Positions 22,213 through 30,072 of a stretch of 49,418 nucleotides of DNA are shown in pieces. The DNA comes from Myxococcaceae bacterium (GTDB lineage: Bacteria > Myxococcota > Myxococcia > Myxococcales > Myxococcaceae): positions 1-49,418 of the forward strand of contig SECN01000025.1 of assembly GCA_004173515.1 (NCBI GenBank), given 5' to 3'. Within the stretch, counting starts at the first letter, position 1, and every line of letters starts with the position of its first letter. Position numbers and translations under genes: made by a program. The notes under the pieces are model-generated. The model ran no database searches. It saw nothing but the letters and a program-made list of their open reading frames with translations, and had not been told where the DNA came from.

Positions 22213-23511
22213 TCAGGAGGTCGGAGGGCCCACGTAGCGGGCCCTTGGCCGCAGCAGGTGTCCCTGTTCGCGCTGCTCCAGGATGTGCGCCACCCAGCCC
22301 GCGGAGCGCCCCACCGCGAACACCGCGGAGGCCGCGCCTGTCGGCAGTCCCAGGGCCTTCGCCACCATCACCAGTCCGACCTCCATCGACGGCGCGGGGT
22401 GTCCAGCCCTGCGCATCGCCTCCAGCACGGCGGACGCCACGCGGACCCCTGGCGCGTCTGGCTTCAGGTCCCTCGCGGCCTGGATGAGACAGGGCGTCCG
22501 AGGGTCTCCCGCGGGATACAGGCGGTGCCCGAAGCCCGGCACCAGCGCTCCGGTGCGCAGGCGCTCGGACACCACGTCCCGGGCCTGCTCCGGCGAACCG
22601 ACCTCCTCGAGCAACGCCTCCACCCGGTCGCAGGCACCGCCATGCTGCGCTCCGGAGAGCGCCGCCATCCCCGCGCCCACGCAGGCGTACAGGCCCGAGC
22701 CGGACGAGGCGGTCACCCGCGCGGCGAATGTCGACACGTTCAGTTCGTGATCCGCGCAGAGCACCAGCGCCTGGTCCAACACCGCCTGCGCCCGGGGCGA
22801 GGCCACGTCCCACGCCACCGCCAGGGACGCCGCCACGGTCTTCTGTCGCAGGGCCTGCGTCACGCGCTCCGGAGCCCGCGCCACGCACACCCACGCCGCC
22901 AGGTGTCGCAGCAGGCCCCGGGCCCGCTCCAATTCCTGCTCCGGGGGCGCCGCGAAGCGCACCGCGTCCCGGGTCGCCACCAGGCAGACCAGGGTCGCCA
23001 GCACCTTCGCGGGCGGTGTCGCCTTCGGCAGGAGCTTCGACAGCATCGAAGGAGGGAAGGGGCCCCGGGGTGCGCGCCACTTCGTTCCAGGGGTTTCCGG
23101 CAGCGTGCCCGACCACAGCAGCTCCGCGACGTCCTCGAAGGAGCGCCCTTCCCGGGCCAGCACCACCGCCGAGTGGCGTCCCCGGTACGCCAGCCCTTGC
23201 GGCTCCACCCGCGACACGGCGGAGTCGATGACCGGCTCGCCCCACAGCAGCGCTCCTGCCGCCACCGCCGCGTGTCCTGCTCGCGCGTCGTGGCGGGTCT
23301 TCAGTCGCTCCACATCCGTGCGCGCATAGCGGTTCTCCTTCGTTCCCGGCACCGGCACGCACCGCACCAGCCCCCGGCTCACGTAGGTGTACAGCGTCGC
23401 GCGCTTCACGCGGAGCAGCGCCGCCGCGTCCCGCGCCGACAGCAGCTCCTCCTCCGGCTCAGGTCGATGGTCGAATCGAGATTGAGAGCGTCCACCCCGA
23501 CGTCTATCCAT
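22213..23511 (-). CDS. Citrate synthase-family protein with N-terminal DNA-binding HTH
   Basis: A 432-residue fusion. Residues 22-72 are an excisionase/MerR-type helix-turn-helix (ELLSARDAAALLRVKRATL then YTYVSRGLV). Residues 80-432 are a citrate synthase fold with LCADHELNVSTFAAR at 251-265 (His255), GFGHRLYPAGDPR at 326-338 (His329) and VFAVGRSAGWVAHILEQ at 397-413. The catalytic Asp of the P-N-(V/I)-D motif is replaced: PSMEVG puts Glu377 there. Fusions of this type are known in several bacteria; they may be enzymes, acyl-CoA or oxaloacetate sensors, or both. The ATG at 23511 has GGAGG 4 nt upstream. It is divergent from a methyltransferase gene 103 bp away. Confidence 0.88.
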   Translation of the reverse strand: MDRRRGGRSQSRFDHRPEPEEELLSARDAAALLRVKRATLYTYVSRGLVRCVPVPGTKENRYARTDVERLKTRHDARAGHAAVAAGALLWGEPVIDSAVSRVEPQGLAYRGRHSAVVLAREGRSFEDVAELLWSGTLPETPGTKWRAPRGPFPPSMLSKLLPKATPPAKVLATLVCLVATRDAVRFAAPPEQELERARGLLRHLAAWVCVARAPERVTQALRQKTVAASLAVAWDVASPRAQAVLDQALVLCADHELNVSTFAARVTASSGSGLYACVGAGMAALSGAQHGGACDRVEALLEEVGSPEQARDVVSERLRTGALVPGFGHRLYPAGDPRTPCLIQAARDLKPDAPGVRVASAVLEAMRRAGHPAPSMEVGLVMVAKALGLPTGAASAVFAVGRSAGWVAHILEQREQGHLLRPRARYVGPPTS

Positions 23512-23614
23512 GCTCCCTCCAGCTCCAGGAGGGACAGTGTCGACGCGAGCCGATTCGCTGTCGATGTGTGTCCCTTCACCGGAGGGCCCGGAACCCAACC
23601 CAGGAGGAACATTC

Positions 23615-24394
23615 ATGCAGGTGGACTTTGGCCGTACGTCGGAAGACTACGCCCGGCACCGCGCCGGCTTTCCCGACGCCTTCTTCGAGCGACTCGGACG
23701 GGAGGGGGCCATCCGCCCCGGGTTTCGCGTCCTGGACCTGGGCACGGGGACGGGCACCCTGGCCCGAGGTCTGGCGAAGCGCGGGGGAAAGGTCACCGCG
23801 CTGGATGTCTCCGCTTCCATGCTGGAGTCCGCCCGGCGGCTCGCCACCTCGGAAGGGCTGTCCATCGACTTCCGGGTGGCCCCGGCGGAGGTGACCGGCC
23901 TTGCTTCAGGTGCCTTCGAGCTCGTCACCGCCGGTACGTGCTGGCATTGGTTCGACCGCGCCGCCGCGGCCCGGGAGGCCTGGCGGGTGCTTGCTCCGGG
24001 GGGACGGCTGGTCATCGCGCATTTCGACTGGTTGCCCCTGCCGGGCAACGCGGTCGAGGTCGTCCACGCCCTCATCGACACCTTCAATCCCTCGCAGGTC
24101 GCGCCCTACGTCGGCTTCGGCCATGACGTCGGCATCTATCCCCGGTGGTTCCAGGACGTCGCCACGGCGGGCTTCACGGGGTTGGAGTCCTTCTCCTTCG
24201 ACACCGCCGTCCACTACTCCCACGAAGCCTGGAGGGGCCGCGTGCGTGCCAGCGCGAAGGTGGGGGCGGCGCTTCCCGCCGATGAAGCCGCGCGCTTCGA
24301 GCTCGCGCACGCGAAGCTGCTCGCGGAGCGCTTCCCGGAGGAGCCCCTGGTGATTCCCCACCGCGTCTTCGCGCTCCTGGCCACCCGGCCCTGA
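23615..24394 (+). CDS. Class I SAM-dependent methyltransferase
   Basis: A 259-residue enzyme of the UbiE/SmtA-like class I type. Motif I is RVLDLGTGTGTLARGLA near 38-54, motif II VTALDVSASMLESARRL, and the post-motif region FELVTAGTCWHWFDRAAAAREAWRVLAPGGRLVI (in two stretches) is classical for small-molecule methyltransferases. The start at 23615 has CAGGAGG 8 nt upstream. No signal peptide. The gene is divergent from the HTH-citrate synthase gene, so that protein may regulate it, but this is only position-based. The substrate is unknown. Confidence 0.93.
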   Translation: MQVDFGRTSEDYARHRAGFPDAFFERLGREGAIRPGFRVLDLGTGTGTLARGLAKRGGKVTALDVSASMLESARRLATSEGLSIDFRVAPAEVTGLASGAFELVTAGTCWHWFDRAAAAREAWRVLAPGGRLVIAHFDWLPLPGNAVEVVHALIDTFNPSQVAPYVGFGHDVGIYPRWFQDVATAGFTGLESFSFDTAVHYSHEAWRGRVRASAKVGAALPADEAARFELAHAKLLAERFPEEPLVIPHRVFALLATRP

Positions 24395-24475
24395 CGAAAT
24401 GCGCAGGGACGGTGACAGGAGGCGATGCCCGGGGTGTTCCACCCGCCAGCACCCGATTGCTGGAGGTCGCAGAAC

Positions 24476-25819
24476 ATGGGCAGTTCACTGGACCGTCGCT
24501 CGCTCATCCAAGCCAGCCTGGGGCTGACGGGAGGACTCGCGCTGCTGCGCGGCACTCCGGCGCTCGCGGCACGTCCGCCGGCTCTCTCCGCGTCCGCTTC
24601 GCCCGGGGAGGAGCCGCGCCCCTGGTATGAGCTGGGAATGATGGCCGACCCCATCATGGACAGTCAGTTGCTCCACTTCCTGGCCGCGACCTACAGCGCG
24701 CAGGCGGACATCGGCGAGGTGCTGGACACCGCGCGCCGCATCGTCCCGGGAGACGACTGGAGCTGGCCCAACGAGTGGGTTCGCACCGCCGACCGCATCC
24801 GCGCCATGGGCGATGCGAGCCTGTTCCGCCGCCATGCCATCAGCGCCGGCAATGCCTACCTGCGCGCCGCCAACTACTACCGGGCCGCGCTCATCCACCA
24901 CCCCGAACCGGGCGACCCGAGCGTGCTCGCCACCGGGCGCAAGGCGGTGGCCGCGTACGACAAGGCCCTGACGCTGCTCAAGATTCCGGGCGTGCCAGTG
25001 CGCATCCCCTATGAGCGCACGACGCTGCCCGGCTATTTCTTCCGCGCGCCGAACTCCCGGAGCCTCGCGCCCCTGCTCATCTTCCAGCAGGGCCGCGACG
25101 CGTGGCCGGAGGAGTCCAAGTATGTGATTGATGCGGCGCTGGCGCGGGGCTACCACTGCCTCATCGTGCATGCGCCCGGACAGGGCATGGCCATCCGTGA
25201 GCAGGGGCTGCCCTTCCGGCCCGACTGGGAGCAGGTCATCCGGCCGGTGGTGGACTTCGCCCTGTGCATCGCGGGCGTGGACTCGCGGCGGATTGCGTTG
25301 CTGGGGTGGAGCATGGGCGGTGCGCTCGTGCCGCGTGCCGCCGCGTTCGAGCGGCGCATCAAGCTGCTCATCCCCAACCCCGGCGTCCTCAACTGGGGCG
25401 AGTCCTCCTTCGAGCAGTTCAACATGTACTTCCCGGAGCTGATGCCGCTGCTGGACAGCAACCCGCGGGCCTTCGATGCGGGCATGGCCCAGCTCATGGC
25501 GCAGGTGTTCCTGTTCCGCTGGTACATGAAGGACTCGATGAACAAGCACGGCGCGAGTTCCCCCTCGGACCTGCTCTTCAAGCTGCGGGAGTTCAACAAC
25601 GAGCCCGTGGTCCACCGCATCCGCTGCCGCACGCTGGTGATGGACGGCACCGCGGAGGCGTTCTCACAGGGACAGGCGCGGCTGCTCTTCGACGCGTTGA
25701 ATTGCCCGAAGGACTACATGCTCTTCACCCAGGAGGACACCGGGCTCCTGCACTGCCAGGAAGCCGCACAGGCCGTGGCCAATCACCGGATGTTCGACTG
25801 GCTCGACGAATACATCTGA
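24476..25819 (+). CDS. Tat-exported alpha/beta hydrolase, FrsA/pseudooxynicotine-hydrolase-like
   Basis: A 447-residue protein. Residues 5-31 form a twin-arginine signal (LDRRSLIQASLGLTGGLALL, then AA). A helical cap or lead segment (60-180) contains repeated Ala-rich helices, for example RAANYYRAALIHHPEPGD. The hydrolase core follows: PLLIFQQGRDAWPEE at 199-213 as oxyanion region, LLGWSMGGA at 275-283 with Ser279, an Asp in TLVMDGTAEAF, and His in TGLLHCQEAAQ. This order matches the C-C bond hydrolases and FrsA-like family. The ATG at 24476 has GGAGGT 10 nt upstream. The Tat signal implies export after folding. Substrate unknown. Confidence 0.87.
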   Translation: MGSSLDRRSLIQASLGLTGGLALLRGTPALAARPPALSASASPGEEPRPWYELGMMADPIMDSQLLHFLAATYSAQADIGEVLDTARRIVPGDDWSWPNEWVRTADRIRAMGDASLFRRHAISAGNAYLRAANYYRAALIHHPEPGDPSVLATGRKAVAAYDKALTLLKIPGVPVRIPYERTTLPGYFFRAPNSRSLAPLLIFQQGRDAWPEESKYVIDAALARGYHCLIVHAPGQGMAIREQGLPFRPDWEQVIRPVVDFALCIAGVDSRRIALLGWSMGGALVPRAAAFERRIKLLIPNPGVLNWGESSFEQFNMYFPELMPLLDSNPRAFDAGMAQLMAQVFLFRWYMKDSMNKHGASSPSDLLFKLREFNNEPVVHRIRCRTLVMDGTAEAFSQGQARLLFDALNCPKDYMLFTQEDTGLLHCQEAAQAVANHRMFDWLDEYI

Positions 25820-25849
25820 GCGGCGGGAGGGCTCACCGACGACCTTGGG

Positions 25850-25990
25850 TGTATGCCTTCAAGGGTCGGTAGCTCTCCCTTGGATCCTGAGCTGGGAGCG
25901 GCGTTTCGGCGCCCTGATCGTGAAGCCATACTCCTGGGTCAGCTCGCGCACGGGCCTGAAGGCATCCCCCAGTCGACGCGCCGCGTCTGA
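25850..25990 (-). mobile_element. Transposase remnant A
   Basis: On the minus strand one frame reads RELTQEYGFTIRAPKRRS and stops soon after. At 26888-26945 the better preserved remnant B reads SELAQDHGFTLRTPRRRS at the equivalent place, and the DNA is alike over about 55 bp. This is therefore a short, decayed piece of the same kind of transposase. The rest of the 354-bp gap 25820-26173 shows no gene and no clear terminal repeats. Confidence 0.5.
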
Positions 25991-26173
25991 CGGCGGCTTC
26001 GACTCGGCAGGGGCCTTCGGACGGGAATCGATTCAAGCGTGGAGCGCGTCCAGACCCTGCTGCACAAGCTCGGCGTGAGCCTCGAAGGGCCCGACTTCCG
26101 CCGCCCATGAACGGGCCGACGAGACGCGCGCGGGTTTTTGGCTTGGTCCCGCCGCTTTCGAGACGCTAGTCTC

Positions 26174-26662
26174 ATGCACATGAAAACCCTCCCTCGTGCT
26201 TTCATGATGTCCGCTTTAGCGGTGGCGAACGTCGGGTGTTACCCCTTGTTCCGCATGAACCTCGCCAAGGAGAAAGCTCCGCCACCGATGATCGACTACA
26301 CCGTCGACGAGATCGTCGCGAACGATCGACGCGGCGAGCTCCATTACTGGTTCGCGGAGCCCACGTATGGCGCCCCGGTGGCGTCGAGGACCGATGCCGA
26401 CGTGTACGAGCTCGGCACGACCTCCTCGATGTACAGCAACCACGATGCCGTCATCTTCATGCAAAAAGATGATCGCTACCTCTTTCAGACCGATTGCTTT
26501 TGGCAGGCACAGGGCGTCGTGAGAAAGGCGAACGCCAACGGTGCCTTCTCAAATCATGTGTATATGGTCGGCTCAGACAGCGGTCAGTACACGATGGATT
26601 GCGAGTTCTACGACAAGGCGAAGGCCGCGCTCGACGCGAAGCAGCCGCAGCCGGCGGAATAA
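26174..26662 (+). CDS. Lower-GC lipoprotein between transposase remnants
   Basis: A 162-residue lipoprotein. The signal RAFMMSALAVANVGC puts the acylated Cys at 22. The mature chain has MIDYTVDEIVANDRRGELHY, FAEPTYGAPVASRTDADVYE, DAVIFMQKDDRYLFQTDCFW and MDCEFYDKAKAALDAKQ, with two cysteines that may pair. I do not recognise the family. Codon use is clearly less GC-biased than in the neighbours (many A/T-ending codons), and transposase debris lies on both sides, so it was probably gained by transfer. An ATG two codons later (26180) is an alternative start. Confidence 0.7.
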   Translation: MHMKTLPRAFMMSALAVANVGCYPLFRMNLAKEKAPPPMIDYTVDEIVANDRRGELHYWFAEPTYGAPVASRTDADVYELGTTSSMYSNHDAVIFMQKDDRYLFQTDCFWQAQGVVRKANANGAFSNHVYMVGSDSGQYTMDCEFYDKAKAALDAKQPQPAE

Positions 26663-26689
26663 AAAACCGGCCCGGGGTGACCTGGCCGT

Positions 26690-26960
26690 TGTAGAGCCTG
26701 TTTCGGTAGGAGCGAATGGAACCAGGTGATGATGCCGAGCGCGAAGTGCGGCATCGCGTCGTAGGTGTCCTCTCGCTTCTCCCACCGCACCCGCAGGCGT
26801 CGGAAGCGGTTGAGCCAGGGGGTGGGTTCGCTCGACCATCCATTGGGGTGAGGGACGTCGACGCCGTGCGCGCTTCGAGCTGAGCAGGGAGCGCCGTCTC
26901 GGAGTTCGGAGCGTAAAGCCATGGTCCTGGGCCAACTCGCTCAGTGAGTGCGTCAGCCGC
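26690..26960 (-). mobile_element. Frameshifted IS5-family transposase remnant B
   Basis: The minus strand carries the C-terminal part of an IS5-type DDE transposase, split over two frames. One frame gives AQDHGFTLRTPRRRS and later WMVERTH; another gives PWLNRFRRLRVRWEKRE followed by DAMPHFALGIITWF. The natural order is V-x-RT-x-x-WLNRFRRL-x-x-RWEK, so a frameshift sits near 26830. The N-terminal catalytic part is absent. GAGCCTGTTTCGGTAGG at 26695-26711 may be the old element end. It is non-functional. Confidence 0.75.
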
Positions 26961-27218
26961 CTGTGCAGGTCGTCCCCCCATGAGCATGCCCATGAGCCCG
27001 GTCAGAGAGCCGTCCGGAGTCCGCGTCCACGACAGGACAAGTCCGCAGACCAGCGCGTACTCCTGCCCCTGCCGGGACTCCTGTTCCAACCAGCGCTTCA
27101 TGTCCGCGGCTTCGCGCTGCTGGTGCTGGGTTTCACGGGCATGGCGCGTGTGCTCCGACCGGCGCCGGGCCTGTTCCGCGCGCTCGACTCTGGGAAGGCT
27201 CAAATGCCGCCGTGTCAT
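26960..27218 (-). pseudogene. Head of a small charged protein, cut by the transposase remnant
   Basis: From an ATG at 27218, 13 nt after the stop of the prephenate dehydrogenase gene, the minus strand codes MTRRHLSLPRVERAEQARRR, then HARETQHQQREAADMKRWLE and YALVCGLVLSWTRTPDGSL before running into the transposase debris, where the frame continues without sense. Codon bias looks coding. The charged helical start followed by one hydrophobic segment would fit a small tail-anchored or membrane-associated protein. I infer an operon partner of tyrA that was truncated by insertion; no family recognised. Confidence 0.45.
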
Positions 27219-27231
27219 GGCGACGCACAGG

Positions 27232-28260
27232 CTATCCGACGCCCGGCGCTTCGAGCACGGCCCGGAAGACGGCCTCCACCCCGTCCGGCTCCAATCCCAG
27301 CTCCGTGGCCCAGGCCCGGCGCGTGGCGAGCAGCGCCTCCGTGTCGCCCGGCTCCTCCGGCGCATGGGCCCGGCTCTGGCGCCGGGCCAGCTCGCTGCGG
27401 CGGGCCAGCAACTCCACCAACTCGCGGTCGAGCTGATCGATGTGTTCGCGCGTCTCCCGGGGCTCCGGCGGTCCTGACGCGAGCCCGGGCAGGGCCATGC
27501 CCGCGACCTCCCGCGCGCTGGCCACGGCGGGCAGGGCCGCCAGGTCGCGGTGGATGGCCTGGAGCGCTTCGAGCAGACGCTCGCGCGCCTCCGTCGCGAA
27601 GCGGTTCTCCTGCTGGATGGCGGTGAAGAGGTGGCCCGCGTCCGAGCGGACCGTCTCGATGGTGCGCGAGAGCGCCTTGAAGCTGGCCGGCGCGAAGGGC
27701 ACGTCCACCGCCGCCCCCGAATCCACCATCCCCTTGGCCACGAAGAACGTGAGCGCATGGGTTTGCGCCATCACCCGGTCGTGTCCCTCCGGCGTCTGTT
27801 CGATGACCTCACAACCCAGCGCCTCATAGAAGCGCCGTGCGCGCGGGGCCGCGTCCGGGTGCAGCGGGTTGGGGCAGAGCACGACGCGCATGGGGCGCTC
27901 CGCCATCGCGAGGCTCAGGGGACCGAAGAGCGGATGCGTGCCCACCCACGGCACCTGACGGCCCAGCACCTCCGTCAGCGTCTCCACCGGCTTCACCTTC
28001 ACGCTGCCCACGTCCAGCACCAGGTGCTCCGGTCGCAGGTGGGGCTTGAGCGCCAGCAGCACCTCCCGCACCTGCGGAACCGGCACCGCCACCACCACCA
28101 GCTCCGCCCCCTCCAGCAGCTCCGGCACCGAATGCGCACGAATCGCGTCCGGCAGCGCGGCCCCCGGGTCCATTGCCCGGTAGCCCAGGTCCGCCGCCTC
28201 CAGCAGCGCTCCCAGCGCACGTCCAAACCGTCCGTATCCCACGAGGGCGATTTTCGGCAT
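27232..28260 (-). CDS. tyrA: Prephenate dehydrogenase fused to chorismate mutase
   Basis: A 342-residue bifunctional enzyme for tyrosine synthesis. Residues 1-250 are the NAD-dependent dehydrogenase: ALVGYGRFGRALG at 5-17 holds the G-x-G-x-x-G loop, followed by AELVVVAVPVPQVREVL, LVLDVGSVKVKPVE, VGTHPLFGP and HDRVMAQTHALTFFVAKG, the usual catalytic His region. Residues about 262-342 are an AroQ-type chorismate mutase helix set (REHIDQLDRELVELLARRSE, then a second long helix). The mutase lies after the dehydrogenase, the reverse of the order in enteric TyrA. The ATG at 28260 has no good ribosome site but a 12-bp palindrome 2 bp upstream, so a leaderless message is possible. Confidence 0.92.
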   Translation of the reverse strand: MPKIALVGYGRFGRALGALLEAADLGYRAMDPGAALPDAIRAHSVPELLEGAELVVVAVPVPQVREVLLALKPHLRPEHLVLDVGSVKVKPVETLTEVLGRQVPWVGTHPLFGPLSLAMAERPMRVVLCPNPLHPDAAPRARRFYEALGCEVIEQTPEGHDRVMAQTHALTFFVAKGMVDSGAAVDVPFAPASFKALSRTIETVRSDAGHLFTAIQQENRFATEARERLLEALQAIHRDLAALPAVASAREVAGMALPGLASGPPEPRETREHIDQLDRELVELLARRSELARRQSRAHAPEEPGDTEALLATRRAWATELGLEPDGVEAVFRAVLEAPGVG

Positions 28261-28262
28261 TT

Positions 28263-28274
28263 TGTAAGTTTACA
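28263..28274. promoter_or_regulatory. AT-rich 12-bp palindrome directly before tyrA
   Basis: TGTAA-GT-TTACA is a perfect inverted repeat starting 2 bp upstream of the tyrA ATG, in a region otherwise near 70% GC. It recalls half-sites of aromatic-amino-acid regulators (TGTAAA...TTTACA) but with a much shorter spacer. It may be an operator or part of a promoter for a leaderless transcript. Confidence 0.45.
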
Positions 28275-28331
28275 TGATGGGCGGCGCGCGACGGTATGGC
28301 CTGGAGGGTAGGGAGGCCGGAAGAAGCAGGA

Positions 28332-28364
28332 CCGCCGGGCCCCTGTTCGAGAGGGACCCGGCGG
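28332..28364 (-). terminator. Hairpin after metzincin gene 1
   Basis: CCGCCGGG at 28332-28339 pairs with CCCGGCGG at 28357-28364 around a 17-nt loop. It lies 31 bp past the stop of the first metalloprotease gene. The same two arms recur after the other two paralogues. Confidence 0.7.
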
Positions 28365-28395
28365 CGGGTGCTGCGTTCATCGAAGCAGGCGAGGA

Positions 28396-29901
28396 CTACC
28401 GGCCGCCGCGCGTCTGGGACTCGGTGATGCAGGACTCGGTCTTCTCCGGGACGACGAAGAAGGCCTCCGAGCGGCTCAGGCCCTGGGTGCTGCCCAGCCA
28501 GCCGTCGCCGATGGAACCCGCGCCGTCGAACACCAGCGACGTCCAGTCGTTCTGCGCCGCGGGGATGTAGTCCAAGGTGTCGCCATCGAAGTTGAGGTCC
28601 CGGGCGATGTACGCGTTCGCGATGGCGCCGTTGTTGTTGAAGTCGAGGTTGGCGCTCGCGTTGCCGGCGACGAACACGTTGCTGATGCGCACGCCGTAGT
28701 GGGCCAGATCCGCCTCGGTGGTCGGGCTCACGGGGGCGAAGGCGTAGACCTCGTTGACGGACGACTCATACGTCCCGGCGACGCGCACGCGGGAGTAGTC
28801 GAGCACGCCGTCCGTGCCGTCCACGCGCAGACCGCCCAGCTGGTAGTGGTAGCTCATCAGGCTCAGGTAGTTGGCCTTGTAGTTCGTGTCGTCGTTGCCG
28901 CCGTGGCGCAGGCCGATGTTGTGCCCCAGCTCGTGCATGAGGGTGCCGGCCTGCTGCTGCTCCGTGCCGCCCGGGGTGCCCCAGTTGCCCAGCGTCACGA
29001 TGAAGTCATGCGCCGGGATGCCGCGCGAGATGCCGCTGGAGCCGCCCGCGTTGTAGTGGTCCGCCACCAGCAGGTAGTGGAAGAACGGGGCGCGACGGGC
29101 GTTGAAGTACTTCGCCTTGATGACGTCGAAGTCCGTCCACACCGGGTTCAGGTCCGTGTCCACGTCGGCCGCGGCGATCTGCTGATCCGCCACCAGGTGC
29201 AGCGCGACGCCGGTGGTGCCATTCGGGTTCGTCACCGGCGCGGCGGCGAAGGCGGCCGTCACGCGATCCAACGCGTTCTGCGTGGGCTTGAGGCCGGGGT
29301 AGTAATCCATCTCCACGAAGACGTCCTTCTTCTTCGGGTCCGCGCCGTAGTAGCGCAGGTCGACGCCGTTGTAGCCGAACAGCTCCGCGTTATCGCTGAT
29401 GCGGTCCCCGTCCGTGTCGGTGAGGTAGGGATTGGTGCCGTAGCGGGCCTCCGCCTCGTCACACACGCCGTCCCCGTCCGAGTCGATGGCGGTCGTCAGG
29501 CACAGGTAGACGGGCTGGACGCCGGAGATCTGATAGGTGGCGCCGTCCTGCGTCACCTCCTCGTACTTGGGCTTGTGGTAGACGCTCACGGAGCGGTAGC
29601 CCGGGCGGGTGTAGTAGAGCCGGAGCGCTTCCTGGCCGGACGCCACGGTGAGCAACTGGATCTGCGTGTCGCCGTTGTGGTTGCCGTAGGCGTCGAAGAC
29701 GTAGAGCCCGGACGATTCCGTCTGCCGGTAGGTGGGGCTGGTGCCGCAGCCGTTGCCGGAGCAGACACCGGACAGCACCGTCACGGTCGCGCCCTGGATG
29801 GCGCTGCCCGAGCCTGCGTCATAGACGTAGCCGTAGACACAACCGTTCAGACCGATGAGGGCCATGGAGGCCGTCAGAAGATTCTTGTAAGACATGGACA
29901 T
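28396..29901 (-). CDS. Metzincin-type zinc metalloprotease lipoprotein, paralogue 1
   Basis: A 501-residue lipoprotein. Signal LLTASMALIGLNGC gives Cys21. Residues 22-135 are a carboxypeptidase-regulatory-like beta domain found only in this paralogue. Residues 139-172 hold thrombospondin type 3 calcium loops (DSDGDGVCDEAE, DTDGDRISDNAE). The protease follows with HELGHNIGLRH at 323-333, the metzincin zinc site H-E-x-x-H-x-x-G-x-x-H, and the Met-turn LSLMSYHY with Met349. The ending EAFFVVPEKTESCIT is shared with paralogues 2 and 3. Probably anchored in the outer membrane and active on extracellular proteins. An ATG two codons in is the alternative start. AT-rich DNA (29970-29985) upstream may hold the promoter. 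Confidence 0.9.
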   Translation of the reverse strand: MSMSYKNLLTASMALIGLNGCVYGYVYDAGSGSAIQGATVTVLSGVCSGNGCGTSPTYRQTESSGLYVFDAYGNHNGDTQIQLLTVASGQEALRLYYTRPGYRSVSVYHKPKYEEVTQDGATYQISGVQPVYLCLTTAIDSDGDGVCDEAEARYGTNPYLTDTDGDRISDNAELFGYNGVDLRYYGADPKKKDVFVEMDYYPGLKPTQNALDRVTAAFAAAPVTNPNGTTGVALHLVADQQIAAADVDTDLNPVWTDFDVIKAKYFNARRAPFFHYLLVADHYNAGGSSGISRGIPAHDFIVTLGNWGTPGGTEQQQAGTLMHELGHNIGLRHGGNDDTNYKANYLSLMSYHYQLGGLRVDGTDGVLDYSRVRVAGTYESSVNEVYAFAPVSPTTEADLAHYGVRISNVFVAGNASANLDFNNNGAIANAYIARDLNFDGDTLDYIPAAQNDWTSLVFDGAGSIGDGWLGSTQGLSRSEAFFVVPEKTESCITESQTRGGR

Positions 29902-30072
29902 GGGGAGTCCCCCTCGAAGGAGTCAGGGGCTGGGCTTCTTGCCAGCCGGGACCTTTACGAGGGCCGGATTAAATATTCCTCACCGGGCCTGACGATTTGT
30001 CACGGGGCTTCGGGCCTGCTTCCTGCAGACAGGGCTATCCCCGGGGGCCGGCAGTGCGTATCACGGGGGTTC

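Noticed and set aside
26690..27218. A complete insertion sequence
   Set aside because: Only the C-terminal transposase part is present, with a frameshift and no matching terminal repeats on both sides.
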